A stretch of 64,000 nucleotides of DNA, taken from NCBI GenBank assembly GCA_947447375.1, contig CANFJB010000010.1:1-64000 (forward strand). Direction: 5' to 3'. Of the stretch, positions 32,353 to 42,369 are shown in pieces. A program made the position numbers and the translations under genes. The stretch is from Bacteroidota bacterium (GTDB taxonomy: Bacteria > Bacteroidota > Bacteroidia > Flavobacteriales > Flavobacteriaceae). Within the stretch, counting starts at the first letter, position 1, and the number at the start of each line of letters is the position of its first letter. The notes under the pieces were generated by a model. It was not told where the DNA came from, searched no databases, and was given only the letters and a program-made list of their open reading frames with translations.

Positions 32353-35193
32353 ATGAAAAATATGCTAGAGAAAGATAATACTATTGAAGTTTTAGGAGCG
32401 AGAGTTCACAATCTGAAAAATATTGACGTTTCCATTCCAAGAGAAAAATTGGTTGTTATTACTGGGCTTTCGGGTTCTGGTAAATCTTCATTAGCATTTG
32501 ACACCATTTATGCGGAAGGACAACGAAGATATGTCGAGACTTTTTCGGCGTATGCGCGTCAATTTCTTGGTGGTTTAGAACGACCTGATGTTGATAAAAT
32601 TGACGGACTTTCTCCTGTAATTGCAATAGAACAAAAAACAACTAGCAAAAGTCCGCGTTCTACGGTGGGAACTATCACTGAGATTTATGATTTTCTTCGA
32701 TTGCTTTATGCTCGTGGTGGCGATGCCTATAGTTATAATACTGGAGAAAAAATGGTTTCCTACAATGATGAGCAAATTAAAGATTTGATCATAAAAGATT
32801 TTAATGGAAAACGTATAAATATTCTAGCGCCTGTAATAAAAGCTCGAAAAGGACATTATGGTGAATTATTCCAACAAATTGCCAAACAAGGATTTCTGAA
32901 AGTTCGTGTCAACGGAGAAATAAAAGACATCACTGTTGGAATGAAATTAGACCGCTACAAAACACACGATATTGAAATTGTTATTGATCGAGTGCTAATA
33001 GATTCAACGGATGACAATGAAAAGAGAGTTTTAGAAAGTATCAAAACGGCGATGCATCACGGTGAAAATGTGATCATGGTTTTGGATCAAGATTCTGATA
33101 TCGTTCGTTATTTTAGTCGGAATTTAATGTGTCCTACTACAGGGATTTCATATCAAAATCCAGAGCCAAATTTGTTTTCATTCAATTCCCCAAAAGGAGC
33201 TTGCGATCACTGTAATGGTTTAGGAACTGTCAATGAAATTAACGTTAAAAAGATTATTCCAAATCCTAAACTATCCATAAAAAGTGGTGGTTTTGCGCCC
33301 TTAGGCGAATACAAATCGACATGGATTTTCAAGCAATTGGAGATTATCGGAGAAAAATACAATTTCAAAATTACCGATCCAATTGAGAAAATTTCAGAGG
33401 AAGCTATGGAAATCATACTTAATGGTGGAAAAGATAAATTCTCGGTAGAGTCAAAAACATTGGGAATTACCAAAGAATATAAAATTGATTTTGAAGGGAT
33501 TTCTCACTTTATAAAAAACCAACATGATGAAAGTGGTTCGGCAACAATAAAGCGTTGGGCTTCTGGATTTATGGACGAAGTAAAATGTCCCGTTTGTGAA
33601 GGTTCGAGATTAAAAAAAGAATCTTTGTTTTTCAAAATAAACGAAAAAAACATCGTTGAATTAAGCGATTTAGATATTTCTGATTTAACCAATTGGTTTA
33701 ACGATTTAGATACGCATTTATCTGACAAACAAAAACTTATAGCCTCTGAGGTAATTAAAGAGATTAAGGATAGATTGAACTTTTTAATGAATGTAGGTTT
33801 GGATTATTTGGCTTTAAGCCGAAGTTCAAAATCTTTATCTGGCGGTGAGGCGCAACGCATCCGATTGGCAACGCAAATTGGTTCACAGTTGGTTGGTGTT
33901 TTGTATATTTTAGATGAACCAAGTATTGGTTTGCACCAAAGAGACAACGACAAATTGATTCATTCTTTAGAACAACTACGAGATATTGGAAATTCTGTAA
34001 TTGTGGTTGAACACGACAAAGACATGATTGAGCGTGCCGATTATGTGATCGATATCGGTCCGAAAGCTGGAAAATTTGGTGGTCAAATAATTAGCAAAGG
34101 AACACCGGCTGAAATACTGAAAGAACATACAATTACTGCGATGTACCTAAATGGCGAGATGAAAATTGAAGTTCCAAAAAAGAGACGCTCAGGAAATGGC
34201 AAAACTTTAAAATTATCTGGTGCCTCAGGAAATAACTTAAAGAATGTAACGATTGAAATACCACTTGGCCAACTCACTTGCGTAACGGGAGTTTCGGGAA
34301 GTGGAAAATCAACGTTGATAAACGAGACGCTTTATCCTATATTGAATGCCTATTATTTTAATGGGGTGAAAAAGCCAAAACCATATAAGAAAATTGAGGG
34401 TTTAGAACACATAGATAAAGTAATTGACATCGATCAAAGTCCGATTGGAAGAACACCGAGATCAAATCCTGCAACGTATACAGAGGTATTTACAGAAATT
34501 AGAAATCTATTTACGATGACTTCTGAAAGTATGATTCGCGGTTATAAAGCGGGAAGATTTAGTTTTAATGTTGCTGGCGGAAGATGCGAAACTTGTGAAG
34601 GTTCGGGAGTTAGAACAATTGAAATGAACTTTTTACCCGATGTTTATGTAGAATGTGAAACGTGTCAAGGAAAGAGATTTAACAGAGAAACACTTGAGAT
34701 ACGATACAAAGGAAAATCAATTTCGGATGTATTGAATATGACCGTTGATGAGGCAGTTCCGTTTTTTGAAATGATACCAAAAATTCATCGAAAAATAAAA
34801 ACCATTCAGGATGTTGGCTTGGGCTATATTACTCTTGGTCAGCAAAGTACTACCCTTTCTGGTGGCGAAGCACAACGAATTAAACTGGCAGGTGAATTGT
34901 CAAAAAAAGATACTGGAAATACGTTTTACATACTTGACGAACCTACTACGGGACTTCATTTTGAAGACATTAGAGTGTTAATGGAAGTCATCAATAAATT
35001 AGTCGATAAAGGAAATACCATATTAATTATTGAACACAATATGGACGTAATTAAATTGGCGGATTACATTATTGATATTGGTCCCGAAGGCGGAAAAGGT
35101 GGCGGAGAAGTTGTTGCCAAAGGGACTCCAGAAGAAATTGTAAAAAATAAAAAAAGCTACACTGCTCAATTTTTAAAAAAAGAGTTACTTTAG
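32353..35193 (+). CDS. uvrA: UvrABC excinuclease subunit A
   Basis: About 946 residues. It is the damage-scanning ATPase of nucleotide excision repair. The first ATPase has Walker A GLSGSGKSS (residues 38-46) and signature LSGGEAQRI. The second has GVSGSGKSTL and LSGGEAQRIKLAGELSKKD, with ILDEPTTGLHF. Zinc-binding cysteine pairs are at CDHCNGLG and CPVCEGSR, and at CETCEGSG and CETCQGKR. The domain order is complete. An in-frame TTG 3 bases upstream is unlikely to be used. Expressed on its own, with a close promoter-like element. Confidence 0.97.
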   Translation: MKNMLEKDNTIEVLGARVHNLKNIDVSIPREKLVVITGLSGSGKSSLAFDTIYAEGQRRYVETFSAYARQFLGGLERPDVDKIDGLSPVIAIEQKTTSKSPRSTVGTITEIYDFLRLLYARGGDAYSYNTGEKMVSYNDEQIKDLIIKDFNGKRINILAPVIKARKGHYGELFQQIAKQGFLKVRVNGEIKDITVGMKLDRYKTHDIEIVIDRVLIDSTDDNEKRVLESIKTAMHHGENVIMVLDQDSDIVRYFSRNLMCPTTGISYQNPEPNLFSFNSPKGACDHCNGLGTVNEINVKKIIPNPKLSIKSGGFAPLGEYKSTWIFKQLEIIGEKYNFKITDPIEKISEEAMEIILNGGKDKFSVESKTLGITKEYKIDFEGISHFIKNQHDESGSATIKRWASGFMDEVKCPVCEGSRLKKESLFFKINEKNIVELSDLDISDLTNWFNDLDTHLSDKQKLIASEVIKEIKDRLNFLMNVGLDYLALSRSSKSLSGGEAQRIRLATQIGSQLVGVLYILDEPSIGLHQRDNDKLIHSLEQLRDIGNSVIVVEHDKDMIERADYVIDIGPKAGKFGGQIISKGTPAEILKEHTITAMYLNGEMKIEVPKKRRSGNGKTLKLSGASGNNLKNVTIEIPLGQLTCVTGVSGSGKSTLINETLYPILNAYYFNGVKKPKPYKKIEGLEHIDKVIDIDQSPIGRTPRSNPATYTEVFTEIRNLFTMTSESMIRGYKAGRFSFNVAGGRCETCEGSGVRTIEMNFLPDVYVECETCQGKRFNRETLEIRYKGKSISDVLNMTVDEAVPFFEMIPKIHRKIKTIQDVGLGYITLGQQSTTLSGGEAQRIKLAGELSKKDTGNTFYILDEPTTGLHFEDIRVLMEVINKLVDKGNTILIIEHNMDVIKLADYIIDIGPEGGKGGGEVVAKGTPEEIVKNKKSYTAQFLKKELL

Positions 35194-35255
35194 TAGGCTG
35201 ATTTTTTTTAAAATTTCGTAATTTTAAATACTAAACAGGAAAAATTCAATAAACC

Positions 35256-35339
35256 CTAGCCCCGATGGCAGTGGAAATCCCACGTATTGCGAGGCACGAA
35301 GCAATCTCGTGGATTGCAACGAACAGCGGGAATAGCTCC
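35256..35339 (-). repeat. Dispersed palindromic repeat (GGAGC...GGGGCTAG), copy 2
   Basis: On the minus strand it reads GGAGCTATTCCCGCTGTTCG, then a variable centre, then GGGATTTCCACTGCCATC and GGGGCTAG. It is the same family as 13281-13381. The centre here contains ATTGCGAGGCACGAAGCAATC, a palindromic repeat also found near 26.8 kb. It lies directly upstream of the LOG gene and falsely extends its frame. Confidence 0.55.
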
Positions 35340-35352
35340 AAATAAAAACAAT

Positions 35353-36081
35353 ATGAAATTAGAAGATTTTAATAATGATGAGGATAAAGTAATTCAGGAC
35401 AAACTGAAGCAAAAGACGTGGAATGAGATTCGGGCCAATGATTCATGGGCGATTTTCAAGATCATGGCGGAATTTGTGAATGGTTATGAAAGTATGAGTA
35501 GAATTGGGCCTTGCGTTACGATTTTTGGATCTGCAAGAACTAAAACTGATGATCCATTTTATTTATTAGCGGAGAAAATTGCTTTCAAAATTGGAAAAGC
35601 GGGCTACGGTGTAATTACTGGTGGTGGGCCTGGAATTATGGAAGCGGGTAATAAAGGCGCGAGTTTAGGCGGTGGTGCTTCGGTGGGATTGAATATTGAT
35701 TTGCCTTTTGAGCAGCATTTTAACCCTTATATTGATCGCGATAAAAACTTGAATTTTGATTATTTCTTTGTTAGAAAAGTGATGTTTGTGAAATATTCTC
35801 AAGGGTTTGTAATTATGCCTGGAGGGTTTGGTACATTAGACGAAATGTTTGAGGCGATTACGTTAATTCAGACAAAGAAAATAGGTAAATTTCCAATTAT
35901 ATTGGTTGGAAGATCCTTTTGGTCTGGGCTTATGGAATGGATAAAAACGGTATTAATTGAGCAATATAAAAATGTGAGTCCGGAGGATTTAAATTTGATA
36001 AAAATTGTAGATACTGAAGATGAAGTGATTGAAGTATTGGATAATTTCTATAAAAAATACAATTTATCGCCGAATTTCTAA
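35353..36081 (+). CDS. LOG family protein (nucleotide 5'-monophosphate phosphoribohydrolase-like)
   Basis: About 242 residues from ATG 35353. In-frame codons upstream come from the repeat and are not conserved-looking. The Rossmann-fold LOG motif PGGFGTLDE (MPGGFGTLDEMFEA) and the earlier GGGPGIMEAGNKGA are both present. Plant LOG enzymes release cytokinin bases from nucleotides. Bacterial members also cleave purine or pyrimidine nucleoside monophosphates. It is monocistronic and closed by a strong terminator. Confidence 0.9.
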   Translation: MKLEDFNNDEDKVIQDKLKQKTWNEIRANDSWAIFKIMAEFVNGYESMSRIGPCVTIFGSARTKTDDPFYLLAEKIAFKIGKAGYGVITGGGPGIMEAGNKGASLGGGASVGLNIDLPFEQHFNPYIDRDKNLNFDYFFVRKVMFVKYSQGFVIMPGGFGTLDEMFEAITLIQTKKIGKFPIILVGRSFWSGLMEWIKTVLIEQYKNVSPEDLNLIKIVDTEDEVIEVLDNFYKKYNLSPNF

Positions 36082-36113
36082 TATAAATATAGATTAGTAA
36101 ATTAGATTAAACA

Positions 36114-36150
36114 CCCAATTAAATTGATTGAAAAATACAATTTAATTGGG
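36114..36150 (+). terminator. Terminator of the LOG gene
   Basis: A 13-bp perfect inverted repeat (CCCAATTAAATTG at 36114-36126 and its complement at 36138-36150) is followed by TTTTG. It lies 33 bases after the stop. Confidence 0.75.
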
Positions 36151-36275
36151 TTTTGTTTAGTTAAAATATGTAAAACTTGAATATTTAATAATTATAGGTC
36201 GAGATATTAAGATATCATTAGAGATAATTTAATTGTATTTTATTCGAAGTATTATGTAAATCAATCAATTTTGTA

Positions 36276-36283
36276 TATTTTTG
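36276..36283 (+). promoter_or_regulatory. -7 element of the E1 fusion gene
   Basis: TATTTTTG fits TAnnTTTG, 28 bases before the ATG at 36312. No good -33 TTG was found at the usual spacing, only a weak TTATG about 20 bases upstream. Confidence 0.4.
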
Positions 36284-36311
36284 TTACGATTTCAATTTAA
36301 AGAAATAAAAT

Positions 36312-38714
36312 ATGAAGCAATCAGAAACTGCAGCGATGACTTTTGAAGATTTTAAAATCGAAGTTTTAAACGATTATAAAATTGCCTGTATAAGTAGAGA
36401 ATGTAGTTTATTAGGGAGACGCGAGGTACTGACTGGAAAAGCCAAGTTTGGTATTTTTGGTGATGGAAAAGAAGTGCCGCAATTGGCGATGGCTAAAGCG
36501 TTTCGTGAAGGTGACTTTAGGTCTGGATATTACCGTGATCAAACATTTATGATGGCTATTGGTCATTTATCAATCCAACAATTTTTTGCTGGTTTGTACG
36601 GTCACACGGACATTGAGCACGATCCTATGAGTGCTGGACGCCAAATGGGTGGTCACTTTGCAACGCATTCATTGGACAAAAATGGAAATTGGAATGATCT
36701 TACGAAAATAAAAAATTCAAGTGCTGATATCTCCCCTACCGCTGGGCAAATGCCGAGACTTCTTGGTTTAGCACAAGCATCAAAAATATACAGAAACGTT
36801 GATGGATTAGAACAAAAAACTACCTTTTCTAATAAGGGAAATGAGGTTGCTTGGGGAACAATTGGTAATGCATCAACCTCTGAAGGTTTGTTTTTCGAGA
36901 CTATAAATGCCGCTGGAGTTCTACAAGTTCCTATGGTGATGAGTGTTTGGGATGATGAATACGGGATTTCAGTACATGCAAAACACCAAACAACCAAAGA
37001 AAATATTTCTGAAATTTTAAAAGGATTTCAACGTGATGAAAACAATAACGGGTACGAAATTATAACTGTAAACGGTTGGGATTACGCTAGTTTGGTTGCT
37101 GTATATAAAAAGGCGGCAGAAATTGCGCGAGAAGAACATGTTCCGGTTTTAATTCACGTAACAGAATTGACTCAACCACAGGGACACTCTACATCTGGTT
37201 CTCACGAGCGATATAAAAATGAAGAGCGTTTGGCTTGGGAAGCTGAATTTGATTGCTTAAAGCAAATGACAAAATGGTTGGTTTCTAACGGTTTTGCAAC
37301 TGAGGAAGAACTTGATGCGATTTCTAATCAAGCTAAAAATGAAGTTTTAGAAGGTAAAAAAGCAGCTTGGAATGCCTTTATTTCACCATTGAAAGCAGAA
37401 CAAACTGAATTGGTTTCTCTATTACGAGAAATTGCAAAAACATCTCAAAGTAGCAATTATATTGAACAATTAACAAATGAATTGGCTTCCATTAAAGAGC
37501 CTATTCGAAAAGACCTACTTTCTACGGCTAGAAAAATACTTAGAAAATTAGTTTCAGAATCTGAGAAAAACGCTTTATCAAAATGGATAAAAGACGCTAC
37601 GGCTACTATCCAACCTAAATTTAGTTCGCACTTGTATTCTGTTTCAGAAAATAATATACATACGGTTAATGAAGTGTTGCCTGAAGTAGATGAAAATGCT
37701 GCTGATGTTGATGCGAGATTAGTTTTAAGAGACAATTTTGATGCATTATTTGCAAAATTTCCTGAGGTTTTAGTTTTTGGTGAAGATGCTGGAAATATTG
37801 GTGATGTGAACCAAGGGTTGGAAGGAATGCAAGAGAAATATGGCGAATTACGTGTTGCCGATGTTGGTATTCGTGAAGCTACCATAATTGGTCAAGGAAT
37901 TGGAATGGCAATGCGTGGCTTGCGCCCAATTGCTGAAATTCAATATTTAGATTACCTTTTATATGGAATTCAAATTATGAGTGACGATTTGGCTACACTG
38001 CATTATAGAACTTCGGGACGTCAAAAAGCCCCATTGATTATTAGAACTCGTGGTCACCGTTTAGAAGGAATTTGGCATGCAGGTTCCCCGATGGGAATGA
38101 TTATAAATGCCATTCGTGGAATTCACGTTTTAGTTCCTAGAAACATGACTAAAGCGGCAGGATTTTACAATACTTTGCTCACTTCTGACGAACCAGCATT
38201 AGTAATTGAATGTTTGAATGGTTACCGATTGAAAGAAAAAATGCCTTTGAATTTGGGTGAATTTAAAACTCCAATTGGCGTTGTAGAAACCATTAAATCA
38301 GGAAAAGATATTACGGTAGTATCTTATGGATCTACTTTGAGATTAGTGGAACAAGCAGCAAAGGAATTGATGGAAGTTGGAATTGACGTTGAAATTATTG
38401 ACGTTCAGTCGTTATTGCCATTTGATATAAATCACGATATTCTCAAAAGTATTTCAAAAACAAATCGTTTATTAGTGATCGATGAAGATGTTCCTGGAGG
38501 AGCTTCTGCTTATATTTTACAACAGATTTTAGAAGTTCAAAAAGGTTATTTCCAATTGGACAGTCAACCGAAAACACTTACATCGCAAGAGCACCGTCCG
38601 TCTTACGGAACCGATGGTGATTATTTCTCAAAACCTTCCACAGAAGATATTTATGAGAAAATATACGAAATGATGCACGAAGACAATCCGGCAAAATTTC
38701 CGAGTTTGTATTAG
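36312..38714 (+). CDS. Fused alpha/beta E1 subunit of a 2-oxoacid dehydrogenase
   Basis: An 800-residue fusion. The N-terminal ~380 residues are the thiamine-diphosphate-binding E1-alpha (FGDGKEVPQLAMAKAF, RSGYYRDQTFMMAIG, GNASTSEGLFFETINAA). The C-terminal ~330 are E1-beta (VLVFGEDAGNIGDVNQGLEG, IREATIIGQGIGMAMRGLRP, RTRGHRLEGIWHAGSPMG). It decarboxylates a 2-oxoacid, most likely branched-chain or a related substrate, and passes the acyl group to an E2 lipoyl protein encoded elsewhere. In many bacteria the two halves are separate genes. The fused form is common in Bacteroidetes. Confidence 0.9.
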   Translation: MKQSETAAMTFEDFKIEVLNDYKIACISRECSLLGRREVLTGKAKFGIFGDGKEVPQLAMAKAFREGDFRSGYYRDQTFMMAIGHLSIQQFFAGLYGHTDIEHDPMSAGRQMGGHFATHSLDKNGNWNDLTKIKNSSADISPTAGQMPRLLGLAQASKIYRNVDGLEQKTTFSNKGNEVAWGTIGNASTSEGLFFETINAAGVLQVPMVMSVWDDEYGISVHAKHQTTKENISEILKGFQRDENNNGYEIITVNGWDYASLVAVYKKAAEIAREEHVPVLIHVTELTQPQGHSTSGSHERYKNEERLAWEAEFDCLKQMTKWLVSNGFATEEELDAISNQAKNEVLEGKKAAWNAFISPLKAEQTELVSLLREIAKTSQSSNYIEQLTNELASIKEPIRKDLLSTARKILRKLVSESEKNALSKWIKDATATIQPKFSSHLYSVSENNIHTVNEVLPEVDENAADVDARLVLRDNFDALFAKFPEVLVFGEDAGNIGDVNQGLEGMQEKYGELRVADVGIREATIIGQGIGMAMRGLRPIAEIQYLDYLLYGIQIMSDDLATLHYRTSGRQKAPLIIRTRGHRLEGIWHAGSPMGMIINAIRGIHVLVPRNMTKAAGFYNTLLTSDEPALVIECLNGYRLKEKMPLNLGEFKTPIGVVETIKSGKDITVVSYGSTLRLVEQAAKELMEVGIDVEIIDVQSLLPFDINHDILKSISKTNRLLVIDEDVPGGASAYILQQILEVQKGYFQLDSQPKTLTSQEHRPSYGTDGDYFSKPSTEDIYEKIYEMMHEDNPAKFPSLY

Positions 38715-38725
38715 AATAAAATTTA

Positions 38726-38751
38726 AAAAGCCGCTAATTATAGCGGTTTTT
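38726..38751. terminator. Bidirectional terminator
   Basis: AAAAGCCGCTA (38726-38736) pairs with TAGCGGTTTTT (38741-38751) with one wobble, with A and T runs outside. It sits between convergent genes. Confidence 0.8.
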
Positions 38752-38752
38752 T

Positions 38753-40288
38753 TTATCCTAACCAGCCATCTCGATCCAAACTTCGATATTGTATAGCTTC
38801 AGCAATATGAGATGAAACTACCGTTTCGGCTGCCTCTAAATCGGCTATAGTTCGAGCTACTTTCAAAATTCGGTCGTAGGCCCTTGCTGATAGATTCAAG
38901 CGTTCCATTGCTGTTTTTAATAATTGTTTTGAAACTTCATCAAGGGCGCAAAATTCACGAATTTGCTTGGAACTCATTTGAGCGTTATAATGGACTTTTT
39001 CCATTAATTCGAATCTTGTAGTTTGAATTTCACGAGCTGCGGTAACTCTTTTTCGTATATCAATACTGCATTCTGATTTTCTATCGTCGGATAATTTTTC
39101 AAATGGTACGGGTGTAACTTCAATATGTATGTCGATTCTATCTAATAAAGGCCCTGAAATTTTACTCAAATACCGTTGCATTTCATGTGGCGAAGAGGTT
39201 TGTGGCGAATCGGGATCGTTAAAAAAACCACTCGGACTTGGATTCATACTTGCTACTAGCATAAATGACGAAGGGTAAGTAACGGTAAACTTTGCTCTAG
39301 AAATAGTCACTTCACGGTCTTCTAGAGGTTGGCGCATAACTTCCAAAACATCTCTTTTAAATTCAGGTAATTCATCTAAAAATAAAACGCCATTGTGCGC
39401 CATAGAAATTTCTCCGGGCTGGGGATAACTGCCACCGCCAACGAGAGCAACATTTGATATCGTATGGTGGGGACTTCTAAATGGTCGTTGGTTCATTAAT
39501 CCTACTTCTTTTAATTTTCCTGCCACGCTGTGGATTTTGGTAGTTTCTAATGCTTCTCGCAATGTCATTGGTGGTAATATACTGGGTAATCTTTTGGCGA
39601 GCATTGTTTTTCCTGCACCTGGAGGACCAATTAAAATAATATTATGACCGCCGGCAGCTGCAATTTCCATGCATCGCTTTATACTTTCTTGTCCACGCAC
39701 ATCGCTAAAGTCGAACTCTGGAAAATCTAACGATTTATTGAATTCTGCACGAGTGTCAATAATGGTGGGTTGTAATGTTCCCTTTCCTTCTAAGAAATCT
39801 ATAACTTCTTGTAGGTTTTCCACTCCGTAAACATCCAATCCTGAAACGATTGCCGCTTCTTTTACATTTTGAATAGGAAGAAAAAAACCTTTAAATCCTT
39901 CTTCTTTGGCTTTTATGGCAATAGGTAAAGCGCCACGAATGGGTTGCAAACTTCCATCAAGAGAAAGTTCTCCCATGATAATGTATTTATCGGATTCGGT
40001 AGTTTGTATTTGCGAGGAAGCGACAAGAATTCCAATTGCTAGGGTCAAATCATAAGCAGATCCTTCTTTGCGTAAATCGGCGGGAGCCATATTTATAGTG
40101 ATTTTTTTGCCGGGCATGGCATAACCGTTATTTTTAAGGGCAGCTGCAATTCGGTAGCTACTTTCTTTAATGGCATTATCGGGCAGACCTACGAGGTGGT
40201 AACCAATTCCTTTATCGATATTAACTTCTACAGTTATTGTGGTGGCTTCAACGCCAAAAACGGCACTTCCAAATACTTTTACTAACAT
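38753..40288 (-). CDS. YifB/ComM-type Mg-chelatase-like AAA+ ATPase
   Basis: A 511-residue protein. The N-terminal ChlI-like domain (about 1-165) has VFGSAVFGVEA and GLPDNAIKESSYRI. The AAA+ core has Walker A LIGPPGAGKTMLAKRL and Walker B GVLFLDELPEF. The C-terminal Mg-chelatase domain includes NLSARAYDRILKVARTIADL. ComM in competent bacteria is a hexameric helicase that drives branch migration during natural transformation. Homologues occur widely without known competence. Confidence 0.9.
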   Translation of the reverse strand: MLVKVFGSAVFGVEATTITVEVNIDKGIGYHLVGLPDNAIKESSYRIAAALKNNGYAMPGKKITINMAPADLRKEGSAYDLTLAIGILVASSQIQTTESDKYIIMGELSLDGSLQPIRGALPIAIKAKEEGFKGFFLPIQNVKEAAIVSGLDVYGVENLQEVIDFLEGKGTLQPTIIDTRAEFNKSLDFPEFDFSDVRGQESIKRCMEIAAAGGHNIILIGPPGAGKTMLAKRLPSILPPMTLREALETTKIHSVAGKLKEVGLMNQRPFRSPHHTISNVALVGGGSYPQPGEISMAHNGVLFLDELPEFKRDVLEVMRQPLEDREVTISRAKFTVTYPSSFMLVASMNPSPSGFFNDPDSPQTSSPHEMQRYLSKISGPLLDRIDIHIEVTPVPFEKLSDDRKSECSIDIRKRVTAAREIQTTRFELMEKVHYNAQMSSKQIREFCALDEVSKQLLKTAMERLNLSARAYDRILKVARTIADLEAAETVVSSHIAEAIQYRSLDRDGWLG

Positions 40289-40374
40289 GGCGAATACTTT
40301 ATATTTGTCTAAAGTAAGCCAATTTTAGAAATAAATTGGAATAATTTTTATTTAATGAATAGAGGTTAGGAAAT

Positions 40375-42369
40375 TTACTTCTTGAAATTAGAAATTCCTT
40401 CTTTCAACCACGCGCCATAAGCAGCTACATCGGGAGTGTAACTGATAGTTGGGGTTGTTGAATTTAAATTATTTCCTTCTAAATCGGTAATTACATACAA
40501 AGGCTGGGTGTTGGTTTTGTATTTAGAAATGATTAAATCTGTCCACTTGTCCCCTATTGTTTCTAATGTTTCACCAGTTGATGATTTCACTTGCTGGTCT
40601 TTTGGTAATTCTCTTTTGTCGTCAACATACAATGAAATCAAAACTACCTCATTTTTTAGAATTGGTAAAATTGGAGCTTCACCCCAAACGGTATTTTCCA
40701 TTTTTCTACAATTTACACATGCATAACCAGTAAAATCAAGCATAATTGGTTTGTTTACTGATTTTGCATACGCCAGTCCTTTATCGTAATCATCAAAAAC
40801 TGCTATTCCATGTGGACCCGATTTTGCACCTTCTGGTACTACTTCTTTAGAAACTGAATTTTGTCCAATACCAAAAGGACTTTCGCTATATTCCATTGGT
40901 GGTGGAAAAGCGTTGATTAGTTTTAATGGCGCACCCCAAAGTCCAGGAATTAAGTAAATTGTAAAGGATAAAACCAATAATCCCAATGATAATCTTCCAA
41001 CAGAAATGTGGGTTAATGGGCTATCATGCGGCAAAGTGATTTTGCCAAGTAAATAAAGTGCTAAGGTTCCAAAAATGGCAATCCAAATGGCAATAAATAC
41101 TTCGCGTTCTAATAAATGTAATTGTAAAACTAAATCAGCATTCGATAAAAATTTAAAGGCTAAAGCCAATTCTAAAAAGCCTAAAACCACCTTTACAGTA
41201 TTCAACCAACCACCTGATTTTGGCAGGGAATTCAACCATCCTGGGAACATAGCGAAAAGCATAAATGGTAAAGCTAAAGCCAATGAAAATCCGAACATAC
41301 CAATTACAGGAGCAATTCCACCTTTTGAAGCAGCATCTACTAATAAGGTTCCTACAATTGGACCGGTACAAGAAAAAGAAACGATTGCTAAAGCCAAAGC
41401 CATGAATAAAATTCCAATTATTCCTCCTCTATCTGCTTGTTGATCTACTTTATTAGCCCAAGAATTGGGTAACATAATTTCAAAAGCCCCTAAAAATGAA
41501 GCTGCAAAAAACACCAATAATCCGAAGAAAATTATGTTGAACCAAACATTGGTAGATAATGCATTTAAGGCATCGGCACCAAAAATCCAGGTTACTAATA
41601 AACCTAAAACAACATAAATTAATATGATGGAAATTCCATAAATAATGGCGTTTCTAACACCTTGTGCTTTGTTTTTACTTTGCTTAGTGAAAAAGCTTAC
41701 AGTCATTGGGATCATTGGAAAAACACATGGCGTTAACAGCGCTGCAAACCCGGAGAAAAAGGCAATTAAAAAGATAGAAATCAGTCCTTTTTTATCTTCT
41801 TTTTTAGGCTCTTTTGGTGTTGGCGATTGAGTTTTAACTTCCGTTTTTACCGAAGCAGCATTAGAATTTGTATCTAAAATTGTGGTTTCTTTAACTTCAG
41901 GAGTTATTGAAGACTCGGTTATTTTAGGGATTTCAAAAACAAATTTCTTATTTAAATTGATACAAACCTCATTACAAGTTTGATAATCAATGACCACTTT
42001 TATAAACTTAATTTTTGAGTTAATAATCTTAACTTTTTGTGTAAGAACCACTTTGTTTTCAAAGAAAATTTCATCCACTTCAAAAACCGTATTGAACTCT
42101 TTTTTGGTTTTACTTTCTGAAGTTTTCCCAACCAATTGATAATTACCTGCGTTTTCTTCATATTGAATTACAAGTGGAATTGGTCCTCCGTCGGGAGTGA
42201 ATTGTGAATATAGGTGCCAACCAGCATCAATTTTTCCTTCAAGGATTAAGTTAAATTCAGTTTCAGATATTTTTTCGGTTTTAGATTTCCATTTTACAGG
42301 ATCTAAAATTTGTGAAAATCCATTGGTAAAAATCAATAAAGCTAGGAGTGTAAAAAGTAATTTTTTCAT
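40375..42369 (-). CDS. DsbD-like thiol:disulfide interchange protein
   Basis: A 664-residue inner-membrane protein. It has a signal peptide and an N-terminal periplasmic domain (about 20-150, with YQTCNEVCINLNKKF, a possible redox pair). An eight-helix DsbD/CcdA transmembrane region spans about 195-480 (LLTPCVFPMIPMTVSFFTKQ and FSCTGPIVGTLLV, each with a membrane cysteine). The C-terminal thioredoxin domain has the active site CVNC (C551, C554). It carries electrons from cytoplasmic thioredoxin to periplasmic proteins and cytochrome maturation. Its start overlaps the tilS stop by 4 bases, so it is translationally coupled. Confidence 0.92.
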   Translation of the reverse strand: MKKLLFTLLALLIFTNGFSQILDPVKWKSKTEKISETEFNLILEGKIDAGWHLYSQFTPDGGPIPLVIQYEENAGNYQLVGKTSESKTKKEFNTVFEVDEIFFENKVVLTQKVKIINSKIKFIKVVIDYQTCNEVCINLNKKFVFEIPKITESSITPEVKETTILDTNSNAASVKTEVKTQSPTPKEPKKEDKKGLISIFLIAFFSGFAALLTPCVFPMIPMTVSFFTKQSKNKAQGVRNAIIYGISIILIYVVLGLLVTWIFGADALNALSTNVWFNIIFFGLLVFFAASFLGAFEIMLPNSWANKVDQQADRGGIIGILFMALALAIVSFSCTGPIVGTLLVDAASKGGIAPVIGMFGFSLALALPFMLFAMFPGWLNSLPKSGGWLNTVKVVLGFLELALAFKFLSNADLVLQLHLLEREVFIAIWIAIFGTLALYLLGKITLPHDSPLTHISVGRLSLGLLVLSFTIYLIPGLWGAPLKLINAFPPPMEYSESPFGIGQNSVSKEVVPEGAKSGPHGIAVFDDYDKGLAYAKSVNKPIMLDFTGYACVNCRKMENTVWGEAPILPILKNEVVLISLYVDDKRELPKDQQVKSSTGETLETIGDKWTDLIISKYKTNTQPLYVITDLEGNNLNSTTPTISYTPDVAAYGAWLKEGISNFKK

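Noticed and set aside
35287..35352. N-terminal extension of the LOG protein
   Set aside because: These codons are read from the dispersed repeat 35256-35339; the ATG at 35353 fits the family's start.
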